From Cohnella sp. GbtcB17 (GTDB lineage Bacteria > Bacillota > Bacilli > Paenibacillales > Paenibacillaceae), in contig NZ_JAGXJW010000026.1 in assembly GCF_019091135.1 (NCBI RefSeq), positions 1 to 64,000 of the forward strand: a stretch of DNA of 64,000 bases. The letters run 5' to 3'. Made by a program: the position numbers and the translations under genes. The notes beneath the pieces were generated by a model. The model did no database searches, was not told the DNA's origin, and saw only the letters and a list, made by a program, of their open reading frames with translations. Shown here piece after piece: positions 32,945 through 41,473 of the stretch (position 1 is the stretch's first letter; each line of letters starts with the position of its first letter).

Positions 32945-33778
32945 TTATTCTCTTCTTAATAAATACTGATAGACTTCATCCTTTGACAAATCCCATTCAT
33001 AGGAACATTCAGGAAGATCAGCGAGCTGAGTTTCTAACAAAGGATGTTCAATTGAAATAGGGATTAATCCTTGATGTTGTCTCATTTTTTCGATGAGCCG
33101 AACATCATAAGGTATATAATTCATGGATAGGATCTCGGAAAATTTATTTTTCAAATCTAACGAACTATAAATATGAAAATCACAAATTTCATAAAGCAGA
33201 TCCTTCAACAATTTTTCATCAGTGGAATACCAATGGTCAAATAGTTTTTTATATACATTTTGCTCCGGCAATATAGCATAAAGTTCCTGATTTACTTTTT
33301 TGGAATGGTTTAGATCATATAAAAGCGCCATAAACAAATGATGGGTTTCTTTTTGAGCGTATTTATCTTTATTGCTTTCAAATAATAACTGGAAATAGTC
33401 TCTGGACAGCTTCGATAAATCAGTCATTTCCCACAGCAGCGATAAACCTATAATGCACCCAATTGATCTAGAAGTGACTTCTTTATAATCAAATAGCTTT
33501 TGTAGCATATGCTCTTCCCACAAAAGAAAACGGGTGATATATTTCCATCCTTCTTTTTCGCCATTTAATATTAGATGCTTAGGATAATCTCCGGCATGCA
33601 CGCCTATTCCAAGCGTTAGATTCCTGGCAATCGTATCTTTGTGCCCGTCTTTAATGTCATTTTGTATACTTTCTTTTATGAGATCGTACCATTCACGAAT
33701 ATGTTCTTCGCTAATCGTTTCTTTTTTTAGTTTATTTATCTCTTTCTTGAATTCCTCGATTATTTTTTTGTGTTCCAT
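32945..33778 (-). CDS. Hypothetical protein, 277 aa
   Basis: Family not recognised. Predicted all-helical and cytoplasmic, beginning with a charged coiled-coil-like segment (EEFKKEINKLKKETISEEHI) followed by many aromatic residues (WKYITRFLLWEEHMLQKLF; YFQLLFESNKDKYA). The size, helical make-up and AT-rich accessory setting resemble helical immunity proteins of polymorphic toxin loci, but no toxin gene is next to it, so this is only a guess. GGAG lies close before the ATG. The small membrane-protein gene upstream ends 17 nt away, so the two are probably co-transcribed. Confidence 0.7.
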   Translation of the reverse strand: MEHKKIIEEFKKEINKLKKETISEEHIREWYDLIKESIQNDIKDGHKDTIARNLTLGIGVHAGDYPKHLILNGEKEGWKYITRFLLWEEHMLQKLFDYKEVTSRSIGCIIGLSLLWEMTDLSKLSRDYFQLLFESNKDKYAQKETHHLFMALLYDLNHSKKVNQELYAILPEQNVYKKLFDHWYSTDEKLLKDLLYEICDFHIYSSLDLKNKFSEILSMNYIPYDVRLIEKMRQHQGLIPISIEHPLLETQLADLPECSYEWDLSKDEVYQYLLRRE

Positions 33779-33795
33779 ATCTCCACAGGCTCCCG

Positions 33796-34053
33796 TTAAT
33801 TTAATCCATTTTCGTCGTCTTTAGTCTTTTTGTGTTGTCTATACCGAGTTATTGCTATAGGTAAATTCATCACTCCAAGGATAATACAAAATACAACAGG
33901 TATTAATTGAGGGATAGAGGGATAATTTGTTTTTCCGTCACCTACTGCTCCTAATTGAGGTTGATAAGAATCCCATAAAAAATATATGAGTCCAAACAGG
34001 GGTATCAAAATACAAATTACACTGGTAATTATATGGAACATATATTTGTTCAA
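33796..34053 (-). CDS. Small two-helix membrane protein, 85 aa
   Basis: Starts at TTG (34053) with GGGGGG 7 nt upstream. Two membrane helices (ITSVICILIPLFGLIYFLW and LIPVVFCIILGVMNLPIAI) flank a 25-residue extracytoplasmic loop; the tail is basic. No recognised family. Upstream partner of the 277-residue helical protein. Confidence 0.65.
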   Translation of the reverse strand: MNKYMFHIITSVICILIPLFGLIYFLWDSYQPQLGAVGDGKTNYPSIPQLIPVVFCIILGVMNLPIAITRYRQHKKTKDDENGLN

Positions 34054-34183
34054 TTATTGTCCCCCCATCAGAAATGAGTTGCATCTTTAATGAATGATGA
34101 TAATTGACTTATGGATTCGATTTGAAACGAAGGTTCATCAAATGCTTACTGAATTTGCGTACATTTCAGCTTCTCAAAATTAA

Positions 34184-34597
34184 TTAATTTCTATTTTTCA
34201 GTGGAATAACGAATTTTAGCCCTGACCATACCTCATCAACAGCACAAACCTTAACGTCAACCAGACCTATGTTTATTGCATATTTCCTTATAATCTCGTC
34301 GCTTAAATCAGTCTTTATTTTTGAAGCCCTCTTCGGCCAAGAAACCCATATCATACCTGATTGATTGATGCTGTCCTTATACTCGTTCAATAAAGGAAAT
34401 AATTCCTCTTGTGATGTAGAGAACAAATGAACAAAATCCAAATCATTCGAGTTATAATCTCTACTTAATCTCTCGATCATTGGTATTTCGCCTAGTAAAG
34501 TGAAATAATTACTGGGCTCATTAATCAACAAAACCCTTAATCCTGTTTTAATTCCGAGCTTTTTTACGAGTGGAGTACCTGAATAACCAACACTCAT
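34184..34597 (-). CDS. DUF3052-like protein
   Basis: 137 aa. The N-terminal block MSVGYSGTPLVKKLGIKTGL followed by RVLLINEP and the tryptophan/lysine motif GMIWVSWPKRASKIKTDL are typical of this small family of unknown function, sometimes described as distantly methyltransferase- or NAD-fold-like. The C-terminus (VCAVDEVWSGLKFVI) also fits. An excellent GGAGGT site precedes the ATG. Confidence 0.8.
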   Translation of the reverse strand: MSVGYSGTPLVKKLGIKTGLRVLLINEPSNYFTLLGEIPMIERLSRDYNSNDLDFVHLFSTSQEELFPLLNEYKDSINQSGMIWVSWPKRASKIKTDLSDEIIRKYAINIGLVDVKVCAVDEVWSGLKFVIPLKNRN

Positions 34598-34718
34598 TAT
34601 ATCTACCTCCGCCGGCTGGCTTTTAAGATAAAGGAATCAAGCAAGTGAATGGCTCAATAACCATGTAGAAATGTACCAACAATCAGCCGCACAGCTTCCA
34701 TCCTCATCACACCGCACC

Positions 34719-34874
34719 CTATAAACGCCTGTTACGCTTCTCGTCCAGGTATATATCTAATGCTTCGATTCCCCGTGTCGCTAACTTGATAAATAAATAC
34801 AGACTATACAAGCCGAGTAAAATAAAAAGCCCATAAACAATGAACATGACGAATGCCAATACATTCAAAGACAA
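34719..34874 (-). CDS. Small membrane protein, 51 aa
   Basis: Begins at TTG at 34874 next to GGAGGTGG (a second TTG six nt later is better spaced). One long hydrophobic helix (VLAFVMFIVYGLFILLGLYS) then an amphipathic basic tail (KLATRGIEALDIYLDEKRNR). Codon periodicity and the strong ribosome site support expression. No family recognised. Confidence 0.5.
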   Translation of the reverse strand: MSLNVLAFVMFIVYGLFILLGLYSLYLFIKLATRGIEALDIYLDEKRNRRL

Positions 34875-34937
34875 TCCACCTCCGTTAATGTGAGAAAGGC
34901 TCTGCTCATGTCTGCCCCTAATGAATGATCGGAATAA

Positions 34938-35483
34938 CTAGGCAAGCTTGATATCCTCTAAAGGTACGTTGTTTGAGATATCAAATAACCGCACGGAGGT
35001 GACATCAAAGCTTGGAAAAGGCGGTAATACTTCACTCGCAGCCGATTTCATTTCTATGATTTCTGCTTCAGTCATGCCCCATTTGGTTTGTCCCAAAGTC
35101 AAATGTGGAATGAAATTATCCAGCTCTGTATTCCTGTCAATAAATTCGGGCGGTGGGGAGATCGCATCTACCAGATTTTTATGTAGACGAAATATCTCTT
35201 TCGATTCAACGCTTAGGAAAGCAACCGCTGTTCCAAATGATCCTGGTTTAGACAATGTGATTTGGAAGCTCGGAAATGAAGCACAAGTTTCCCTGACCCT
35301 TTCAAGCCAAATCATATCCTCCGTAAGTCCATTTGGAAGTTTAACCGTAATATGAGGCTCCACAGGAGCCCTAAATCCGTTAATATCCCATCGATTTCGA
35401 AATGTCTTAGCCCATTTATTGCGAAACACCAAAATTTGCTCTTTATATTCTTCAGGTGGAACAATTCCTATGAAAAAAGGCAT
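34938..35483 (-). CDS. 2H phosphoesterase / 2'-5' RNA ligase-like protein
   Basis: 181 aa from the ATG at 35483, which follows GGGGGTG; an ATG 30 nt earlier is possible but has no site. The two HxT motifs that define the 2H superfamily are present, VEPHITVKL and IPHLTLGQ, so it can form the two-histidine site that hydrolyses or ligates 2',3'-cyclic or 2'-5' phosphates. Similar to YjcG-like proteins of bacilli in layout. It is a single AT-leaning gene within the accessory tract; a TATAAT lies at the upstream side. Confidence 0.85.
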   Translation of the reverse strand: MPFFIGIVPPEEYKEQILVFRNKWAKTFRNRWDINGFRAPVEPHITVKLPNGLTEDMIWLERVRETCASFPSFQITLSKPGSFGTAVAFLSVESKEIFRLHKNLVDAISPPPEFIDRNTELDNFIPHLTLGQTKWGMTEAEIIEMKSAASEVLPPFPSFDVTSVRLFDISNNVPLEDIKLA

Positions 35484-35650
35484 TTTACACCCCCCATGTT
35501 CAAGCAATTGCAAGACACATACGATACATTATAATTCGATACGATCCTATATTTACCTTCTATTACTTGTTGTGCTATCCCGCCCACTTGTTTAATGTGC
35601 CAGCACTCGGCGTTTAATATGGGAACGAGAGGTTGAACAAAGAAATGGAA

Positions 35651-35687
35651 TGCAAAAAGCCGGTTGCCCGAAGAAAGGCAGCCGGCT
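35651..35687 (-). terminator. Terminator after ABC ATPase fragment
   Basis: Stem AGCCGGCTGCC / GGCAACCGGCT with TTTTTGC tail on the minus strand, 12 nt past the stop at 35699. Confidence 0.85.
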
Positions 35688-35698
35688 TTCGTCTTCTG

Positions 35699-36145
35699 CT
35701 ACTGTTGCAGCACTTCCTTTTCCTTTATCGATCCGTTTACCATAACCAACACTTCATCGCATAATTCGCGAACGACACGCAAGTCGTGTGTAATGAACAA
35801 AAGGGAAATTCCCGCTTCCGATTTTAGCTGCTTAAGCAAAGTGATGATTTTTACCTGGTGAATCATATCCAGATTAGAGACAATCTCATCGCAGACAAGC
35901 AGTTGCGGTTTGGCGATCAATGCTCTGGCAATGCAGGCGCGTTGATATTGACCGCCGCTGAGCTGATTGGGTCTTGCCGGAAGTTTATCCATGGGCAAGC
36001 CGACACGTGCCGCATAAGCGTGAACTTCGTCTCTTCTTTGGCGGCGATCCAGATTGGAGTAATGAAGCAGCGGCTCCTCCAAGCTTTGGAAGACCGTCAT
36101 TCTCGGATTCAAAGCGGATTTTGTATTTTGGAAAATATATTGAAG
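35699..36145 (-). pseudogene. Oligopeptide/nickel-type ABC ATPase, 5' half missing
   Basis: The frame encodes the C-terminal half of a Dpp/Opp/Nik-class ATPase: QYIFQNTKSALNPRMTV (Q-loop), the ABC signature LSGGQYQRACIARALI, Walker B LLVCDEIVSNLD and the switch histidine ISLLFITHDLRVV. Walker A and everything before the Q-loop are absent and no start codon precedes the Q-loop. Just beyond it, at about 36145, sequence of a methyltransferase gene on the opposite strand begins. No binding protein or permease is nearby. Non-functional remnant. Confidence 0.85.
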
Positions 36146-36881
36146 ACAACAGCTCGAATTTTATTGGGATAAGGGTGCCGATATCTACGATTCGATCATC
36201 GATCAAGAACTATCCGACAGTCGAAACGAACGCTGGACCCAGATTTTAAAAAGCCTGCTGCAAGACCGTTCGGGGCTGTCCATCCTGGATGTGGGCACGG
36301 GGCCTGGGTACTTCAGTATTTTGCTCAGCCGGCTCGGGCATCGGGTGACGGCGATCGACTCCTCCAAGGAGATGCTTGCCAAAGCCAGGATTAATACGGA
36401 GAAGCATCGATGCGATGTCGAGCTGGTCTTGTCGGACCTGTTGGACTTCGCCCTGCCGGAATCGTATGACATCATCATTTCCCGGAATGTGACATGGACT
36501 CTGCCCGATCCAATAAACGCTTATAAGAAGTGGTTTTCCTGGTTAAAATGCGACGGTCAAGTCATAATATTGGACGCGAATTGGAATTTTCATTTGACCG
36601 ATCCCGCAGCGGCCACCTTGCAAGAAGCCGTCAATCTGGAAGCCGCCGCAGCCGGTTACGTGCCCTATCGAAGCGAGAAGGAAATCGGCGAAGGCGATCG
36701 GATTACCCTGACCTTGCCGCTTTCCTATGTTGCTCGGCCGGATTGGGATATCGCGATGCTTCGTCCTATCGGATTCAAAGAAACGACCGTCCGACAAGGG
36801 TTCGACGAAGGACTTTATACGCCGGCCGAGCAAGTGTTGAACAAGCATCGGCCGATGTTCGCGATCACGGCGTTCCGTTGA
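36144..36881 (+). pseudogene. Class I SAM-dependent methyltransferase, start codon lost
   Basis: An open frame from just after a TGA at 36141 reads RQQLEFYWDKGADIYDSIID, which is N-terminal sequence of the family, through motif I LSILDVGTGPGYFSILLSRL, motif II-like VELVLSDLLDFAL, to the end GLYTPAEQVLNKHRPMFAIT. No ATG, GTG or TTG start with a ribosome site precedes the first conserved residues; an internal ATG at 36291 falls inside motif I and cannot give a working enzyme. Only about the first 5-10 codons are missing, cut at the same point where the divergent ABC ATPase lost its first half. Probably silent unless read from an unusual start. Confidence 0.7.
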
Positions 36882-36888
36882 ACAGCGG

Positions 36889-36928
36889 CAAAAAGCCGAG
36901 AGTCCCTTTTTCGCGTGGGACTCTCGGC
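36889..36928 (-). terminator. Terminator of the cyd operon
   Basis: Perfect 12-bp stem GCCGAGAGTCCC / GGGACTCTCGGC (36895-36906 and 36917-36928) followed by TTTTT on the minus strand, between the convergent methyltransferase remnant and cydC. Confidence 0.88.
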
Positions 36929-36946
36929 AGCGATAATTCCGCACCT

Positions 36947-38683
36947 TCAGTGAGGGAGGCTGTTCATCAGTTGCTGCTCGAATTGTTTCATTCGATAAAA
37001 ATAGCCTTTTTGCTCCATTAACGCGGAATAGGAACCCGATTCAATCACGCTTCCTTGCTCCACAACGACGATGCGATCAAAATCCTCCAATCCGTTAAGT
37101 CGATGACAGATGAGCAGCAGCGTATCCTCTGATGCTTGTTCGTACAGGTGCGTCATGACACGCCGCTCTGTCACATAGTCCATTGAAGACGTCGGTTCGT
37201 CCAGCAGCCATAGCTTCCCTTTGCGAAGCATGGCACGCGCCAAGGCCAAGCGCTGTTTTTCGCCATCCGATAAATTTTCTCCTTTTTCGTATACGGGGTC
37301 CGATAATGATGCAGTCGGCAACTGAACTTTAGCGAGGATATTCAACAAGTCGTCGTCCGTATGGTCCTCCCCATCGATCAGCAAGTTGTCCCGGATCGTT
37401 CCGCGGAAAAAATGGCTTTGCTGGAGCACGACATGAGCGGTGTTCCATATGCTCGATGCCTCCAGTTCGTCTACCGATATGCCGCCCAGCCGCAAATCGC
37501 CGGCCGTCGGCGTACGCAGCTTGAGCAACAATTCGATCAGCGTGGACTTGCCGCAGCTGCTGGGGCCGACAATAGCCGTCCTGGAGCCCGGTGGCATTTG
37601 CAATGAAAAGTGGTTCAGCGCCGGCCTCCACTCCCCTTCGTATTGGAAGGAAACGCCGGATATTTCAATAGATAGGGCATCGTCCGTATTTAATGCACGA
37701 CTTGGCTGCACAGGCGACTCCGGCTGCAGGGGAGGCGTTAATACAGCCTCCGTCAGCCGCTTGGCTGCATGCTCGCTATCCTGTTTATAAGCCGGCAACG
37801 TAGCCATAGCCGCGGCTTCTTCAAATACAGTTAATGCGGCCATGACCAGCATCGCCAAATATACGCCTGCCATCGTTCCATGGGCGATCAGATAAGCGCC
37901 AAGCGCCAGCACGCCCCAGCATATAAGATAGGTGACAAAGGCATGCAGCGATTGCCCGCGCAGCAGCTGTCCGGCCGCTCGCCGCTGCGCCGCTGCCAAT
38001 GCGCCGGAGGCTTGGCGAAGCTGCCGCTCCCTCTGCGCAAGCTGACCATAAAGTTTAAGCTCACGATAACCGTACAGCACCTCTGTTATTTCCGCAGACA
38101 ACGACGCCCGCTGCTTGCGAACCTGCCCGTTCACGCCACGATATCCCAGCAACACGATACCCGGCACGACGAATACGGTCGCCAACATGCCGAGCAACAG
38201 TAAGCAAGCGATCCAGACCGAAAAGGAAGCGGCAGCCAGCATCGTCGATAAAAAGACCATAACGACAATGATCGGCGGATACGCCACCCGTAGAAAATAG
38301 TGCTGCAGCCCCTCTACATCCCCCACGATTCGCGCCAGCAGGTCCCCGCTACGGTTACGATTCAAAATGCCCGGCGTCAAAGGAATAAGCTTGGAGAAAA
38401 AGGATGCCCGCACGCGGCTAAGCATAGAAAATGTCGCTCTGTGCGAGTACAAGCGCTCGCCATAACGACTCGCCGCTCGAAGCAAGCCAAGCAACTTGAC
38501 CAGCGACGTCAGTACGATAAGCGTATAAAGTGGGGGCGCAAACACCGTTTGCGAAATGAGATAACCGCTCGCGGAAAAGAGGACCACACCGGCAATGCCG
38601 GCGACAAATCCGCCTACAATCGATAGAAGGATATCTTTGCGTTCCCGAATCATCGCTTGGGACAAAATCGCAAGCTCGCTCAT
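36947..38683 (-). CDS. cydC: Thiol reductant ABC exporter subunit CydC
   Basis: 578 aa half-transporter. Six-helix membrane domain, then ATPase with Walker A AIVGPSSCGKSTLIELLLKL, signature NLSDGEKQRLALARAMLR, Walker B KLWLLDEPTSSMD and switch histidine LLLICHRLNG. With CydD it exports cysteine/glutathione-type thiols needed for maturation of cytochrome bd. Its ATG overlaps the cydD stop by 4 nt (ATGA). Gene naming follows the usual order after cydB; B. subtilis nomenclature swaps C and D. Confidence 0.94.
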   Translation of the reverse strand: MSELAILSQAMIRERKDILLSIVGGFVAGIAGVVLFSASGYLISQTVFAPPLYTLIVLTSLVKLLGLLRAASRYGERLYSHRATFSMLSRVRASFFSKLIPLTPGILNRNRSGDLLARIVGDVEGLQHYFLRVAYPPIIVVMVFLSTMLAAASFSVWIACLLLLGMLATVFVVPGIVLLGYRGVNGQVRKQRASLSAEITEVLYGYRELKLYGQLAQRERQLRQASGALAAAQRRAAGQLLRGQSLHAFVTYLICWGVLALGAYLIAHGTMAGVYLAMLVMAALTVFEEAAAMATLPAYKQDSEHAAKRLTEAVLTPPLQPESPVQPSRALNTDDALSIEISGVSFQYEGEWRPALNHFSLQMPPGSRTAIVGPSSCGKSTLIELLLKLRTPTAGDLRLGGISVDELEASSIWNTAHVVLQQSHFFRGTIRDNLLIDGEDHTDDDLLNILAKVQLPTASLSDPVYEKGENLSDGEKQRLALARAMLRKGKLWLLDEPTSSMDYVTERRVMTHLYEQASEDTLLLICHRLNGLEDFDRIVVVEQGSVIESGSYSALMEQKGYFYRMKQFEQQLMNSLPH

Positions 38684-40428
38684 CCCGGCACCCCCTCTCG
38701 TTGGAAACCAATCATTTCTGCATACGCAGGCAAGCGCTCCATGAGCTCGTCGTGACGTCCGGAGCCAATGAGTGCGCCATGGTCCATAAACAAAATGTTG
38801 TCCGCATGTCTAATCGTATACAGTCGGTGAGCCACCGTGATCATCGTCGCCGACTGGGCCAAGGAGGCAATCGAACGTTGCAGGATGTCTTCGGTCTGAA
38901 GATCGAGTCCGACGGTCGGTTCATCGAACAATATGATGGAAGGACGCTTCAAAAAAGCGCGCGCCAGGGCAAGTCGCTGCTTTTCCCCGCCGGATAGTCC
39001 TCTCCCGCCCTCGCCGACTTGAGTATCCAGCCCCTGCTCGAGCTGGGCCACCACTTTCGACAGTCCCGCTTCCGCAGCCGCTGCCTCAATTTCCTCCCTA
39101 GACACATGCCGACCGGCTCCGATCGCGATATTATCGGCGAAGGTACCGGCGAAAATATAAGGATGCTGCGTAATATAGCTCATCTGTTCGAACCATATCG
39201 TCTCGTCGTGCGGCGTAAGCGGGCTGCCATTCACCCGAACGCTCCCCGACGCCGGTTGAAGCAATCCCGCTATCAGATGGAGCAAAGTCGTTTTGCCGGA
39301 TCCGCTAGGACCGACGAGGGCGATATGATCTCCAGGTCCGATCGTGAGCGAACCGGTTTGAAGCTCGAAGGCATCGGGTGCATACTGATACCGCACATGG
39401 TCCAATTCAATGGCGGGCGGCATGAGAGACAAATTGTTCGGAAGTGTCCGGCTCCCTGCCGGCTGATCTTTCAGCTCGTTGCTATCGGTCGAGCCCGCGA
39501 GCATCGTCTCCACCTTGCGCATCGCCCCCATGCTCGTTCGACCGTTGTGAAAAGCCGTGCCCGAGCTCTTCAGCAAGCCGTAAAATTCGGGGACGAGCAG
39601 CAAAACAAAAAAGGCCGTATGGAACGACATCGATTTGAACACCAACAGCTGCAGAGCCAACTCGAGCGCGACAATCCCGATGCTCAGCATGACGATCGAC
39701 TCCAGCATAAGTGTATTCGTAAATGCAATTTTCAAAATATCCATCGTGGCATCGCGGTATTTGAAGCTGCTGCGTTCGATTTGTTGCTTCTGCCGGCGGG
39801 CCCGTCCGAATATTTTTAACGTAACGAGCCCTTGAAGAGAATCCAGAAATGTACCGGCAAACTCGGCCAGCTGCGCATACTTTTCTTCGGATTTATTTTT
39901 CGTTTTTAGCCCAACCAATATCATAAAAATCGGGATGAACGGAGCCGTGGCCAGCAGGATAATACCTGAATTGGCATGTTGGGTGAACGTAACGACTACA
40001 ATCAGAACGGAGATCATGGCCGTCTCCACCGTACGCGGCAAGTATTGACTGAAGTAGCTGTCCGCCTCGTCCACGGCATCCAGCGCGAGACTGACCTTTC
40101 CCCCCGTTTGCCCTCGAAGCGAGAAAGCTATTGATGAATGTGTAAAATGCTGAAGTACGGCTGCTCGCATATTGGTTTTGGCGGCGGCTGCCATTTGCAA
40201 GCCAAGCTTCCCGTTCCCGTACGACAACAGGGTGCGTATCGCCATGACGACCAGCAGGATGCCGAGCAGTCCCGCAACCGATGAAAAGGAAGCCTGCTCC
40301 ACAAAGATTTGTTGGACGGCTTCAGCCAGCCACGCAGCCTGACTTACAATAGCGGCGCTTAGCGCGAGTGAGCAGAAGGTCAGGTAAACGAGGCGTTTGC
40401 GTTGGGCGGTCATCTGTATGGCGATCAT
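38680..40428 (-). CDS. cydD: Thiol reductant ABC exporter subunit CydD
   Basis: About 582 aa from the ATG at 40428 (GGAGAG 10 nt upstream; a GTG 18 nt earlier is inside that site). Membrane domain then ATPase with Walker A ALVGPSGSGKTTLLHLIAGL, signature GLSGGEKQRLALARAFLK, Walker B SIILFDEPTVGLD and switch TMITVAHRLYT. The QTGGKVSLALDAVDEADSYF segment is a CydD/CydC-type intracellular loop. Partner of CydC. Confidence 0.94.
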   Translation of the reverse strand: MIAIQMTAQRKRLVYLTFCSLALSAAIVSQAAWLAEAVQQIFVEQASFSSVAGLLGILLVVMAIRTLLSYGNGKLGLQMAAAAKTNMRAAVLQHFTHSSIAFSLRGQTGGKVSLALDAVDEADSYFSQYLPRTVETAMISVLIVVVTFTQHANSGIILLATAPFIPIFMILVGLKTKNKSEEKYAQLAEFAGTFLDSLQGLVTLKIFGRARRQKQQIERSSFKYRDATMDILKIAFTNTLMLESIVMLSIGIVALELALQLLVFKSMSFHTAFFVLLLVPEFYGLLKSSGTAFHNGRTSMGAMRKVETMLAGSTDSNELKDQPAGSRTLPNNLSLMPPAIELDHVRYQYAPDAFELQTGSLTIGPGDHIALVGPSGSGKTTLLHLIAGLLQPASGSVRVNGSPLTPHDETIWFEQMSYITQHPYIFAGTFADNIAIGAGRHVSREEIEAAAAEAGLSKVVAQLEQGLDTQVGEGGRGLSGGEKQRLALARAFLKRPSIILFDEPTVGLDLQTEDILQRSIASLAQSATMITVAHRLYTIRHADNILFMDHGALIGSGRHDELMERLPAYAEMIGFQREGVPG

Positions 40429-40459
40429 GCTTCTTTTTCTCTCCACCTAACTCAGCCCC

Positions 40460-41473
40460 CTACTTTTTCCCTTTCACATAATCCGCATCGAACAGGAACA
40501 GCTTAAAAACGAGAATCAAAGAAGGTATCAACAGACACATGCCCCCGAAAAATACGACCACCAGCGCGAAGCCCATAGCGGATGAGGTGACGCCGCCCTG
40601 AATCGTAATGTAGGGATCAAGAATATAGGGATACTGCCCGATCCCGTATGCGAAAAAAGCGCATAAAAACTGAAGCATGACGCAAACGAAAGCGAGCCCA
40701 TAACGGCGGCCTCGATATAGCAGCCACATCGCCATCATAAAAAATGCGACAGAAAGGGCAAGCAGCCACCATAAATCCATCATATTTTGATAATGCCGCT
40801 CATTGTGCTGCCCTAAGTAGATAAAGGCCGTCAGGGCGATAATGATCGTCGGCGTGCTCCAGAACAGCGCATAGGTTCGCATAAGCTTCAGCGCGGCTCG
40901 ATCCTCTGCCCGCGATGCGTAAAACGCCAGAAAGCAGGCGCTGATAAATAAGACAGACGCAATGGCGAGCCCGACGATGCTCCACGACAACGGATTCGTA
41001 AGCAGTGCCCTATAATCGAGAGATACTGTCTGCTCCTGCTTCAGGATAAAGCCGCCTTCGGACAGAGCCAGCGCTACGGACAACGAGGCCGGGATCAGCA
41101 ACCCCGATGCGCCGTACAAAAACAGATAGACGATATTATTTTTGGAACCATAGTTTTCAAATGCATAAAACGATCCGCGAACAGCGAGCAGCACGATGGC
41201 GATGCTCCCCGGAACAAGCAGCGCCGAGCCGTAGTAATAGGCCGTATCCGGGAAAAATCCGATCATCCCAATATAGAAAAAGACGAAAAATACGTTTGTA
41301 ATCTCCCATACGGGCGACAAATAACGGGAGATCAGACGATTAATGAGCGGGTCTTGCTTGGTCAGGCGGGCATAGAAGGCAAAGAAGCCGGCTCCGTAGT
41401 CAATGGAGGCAACGATCAGATAGCCGTACAAAAACAGCCACAGAACCGAAATTCCGATCAAATCGTAACTCAT
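40460..41473 (-). CDS. cydB: Cytochrome bd ubiquinol oxidase subunit II
   Basis: 337 aa from the ATG at 41473, whose A is shared with the last base of the cydA stop (TGATG). Eight to nine membrane helices; conserved N-terminal LWLFLYGYLIVASIDYGAGF and the internal PVWEITNVFFVFFYIGMIGF. Partner of CydA in the quinol oxidase that reduces oxygen to water at low oxygen tension. Confidence 0.94.
   Translation of the reverse strand: MSYDLIGISVLWLFLYGYLIVASIDYGAGFFAFYARLTKQDPLINRLISRYLSPVWEITNVFFVFFYIGMIGFFPDTAYYYGSALLVPGSIAIVLLAVRGSFYAFENYGSKNNIVYLFLYGASGLLIPASLSVALALSEGGFILKQEQTVSLDYRALLTNPLSWSIVGLAIASVLFISACFLAFYASRAEDRAALKLMRTYALFWSTPTIIIALTAFIYLGQHNERHYQNMMDLWWLLALSVAFFMMAMWLLYRGRRYGLAFVCVMLQFLCAFFAYGIGQYPYILDPYITIQGGVTSSAMGFALVVVFFGGMCLLIPSLILVFKLFLFDADYVKGKK

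Noticed and set aside
34054-34183. Gene remnant between the small membrane protein and DUF3052 gene
   Set aside because: A short open stretch (DEPSFQIESISQLSSFIKDA) looks protein-like but could not be matched to any family and has no start.
36291-36881. Intact 196-aa methyltransferase starting at 36291
   Set aside because: That ATG lies inside SAM motif I (DVGTGPG), so the preceding conserved N-terminal residues must belong to the original protein.
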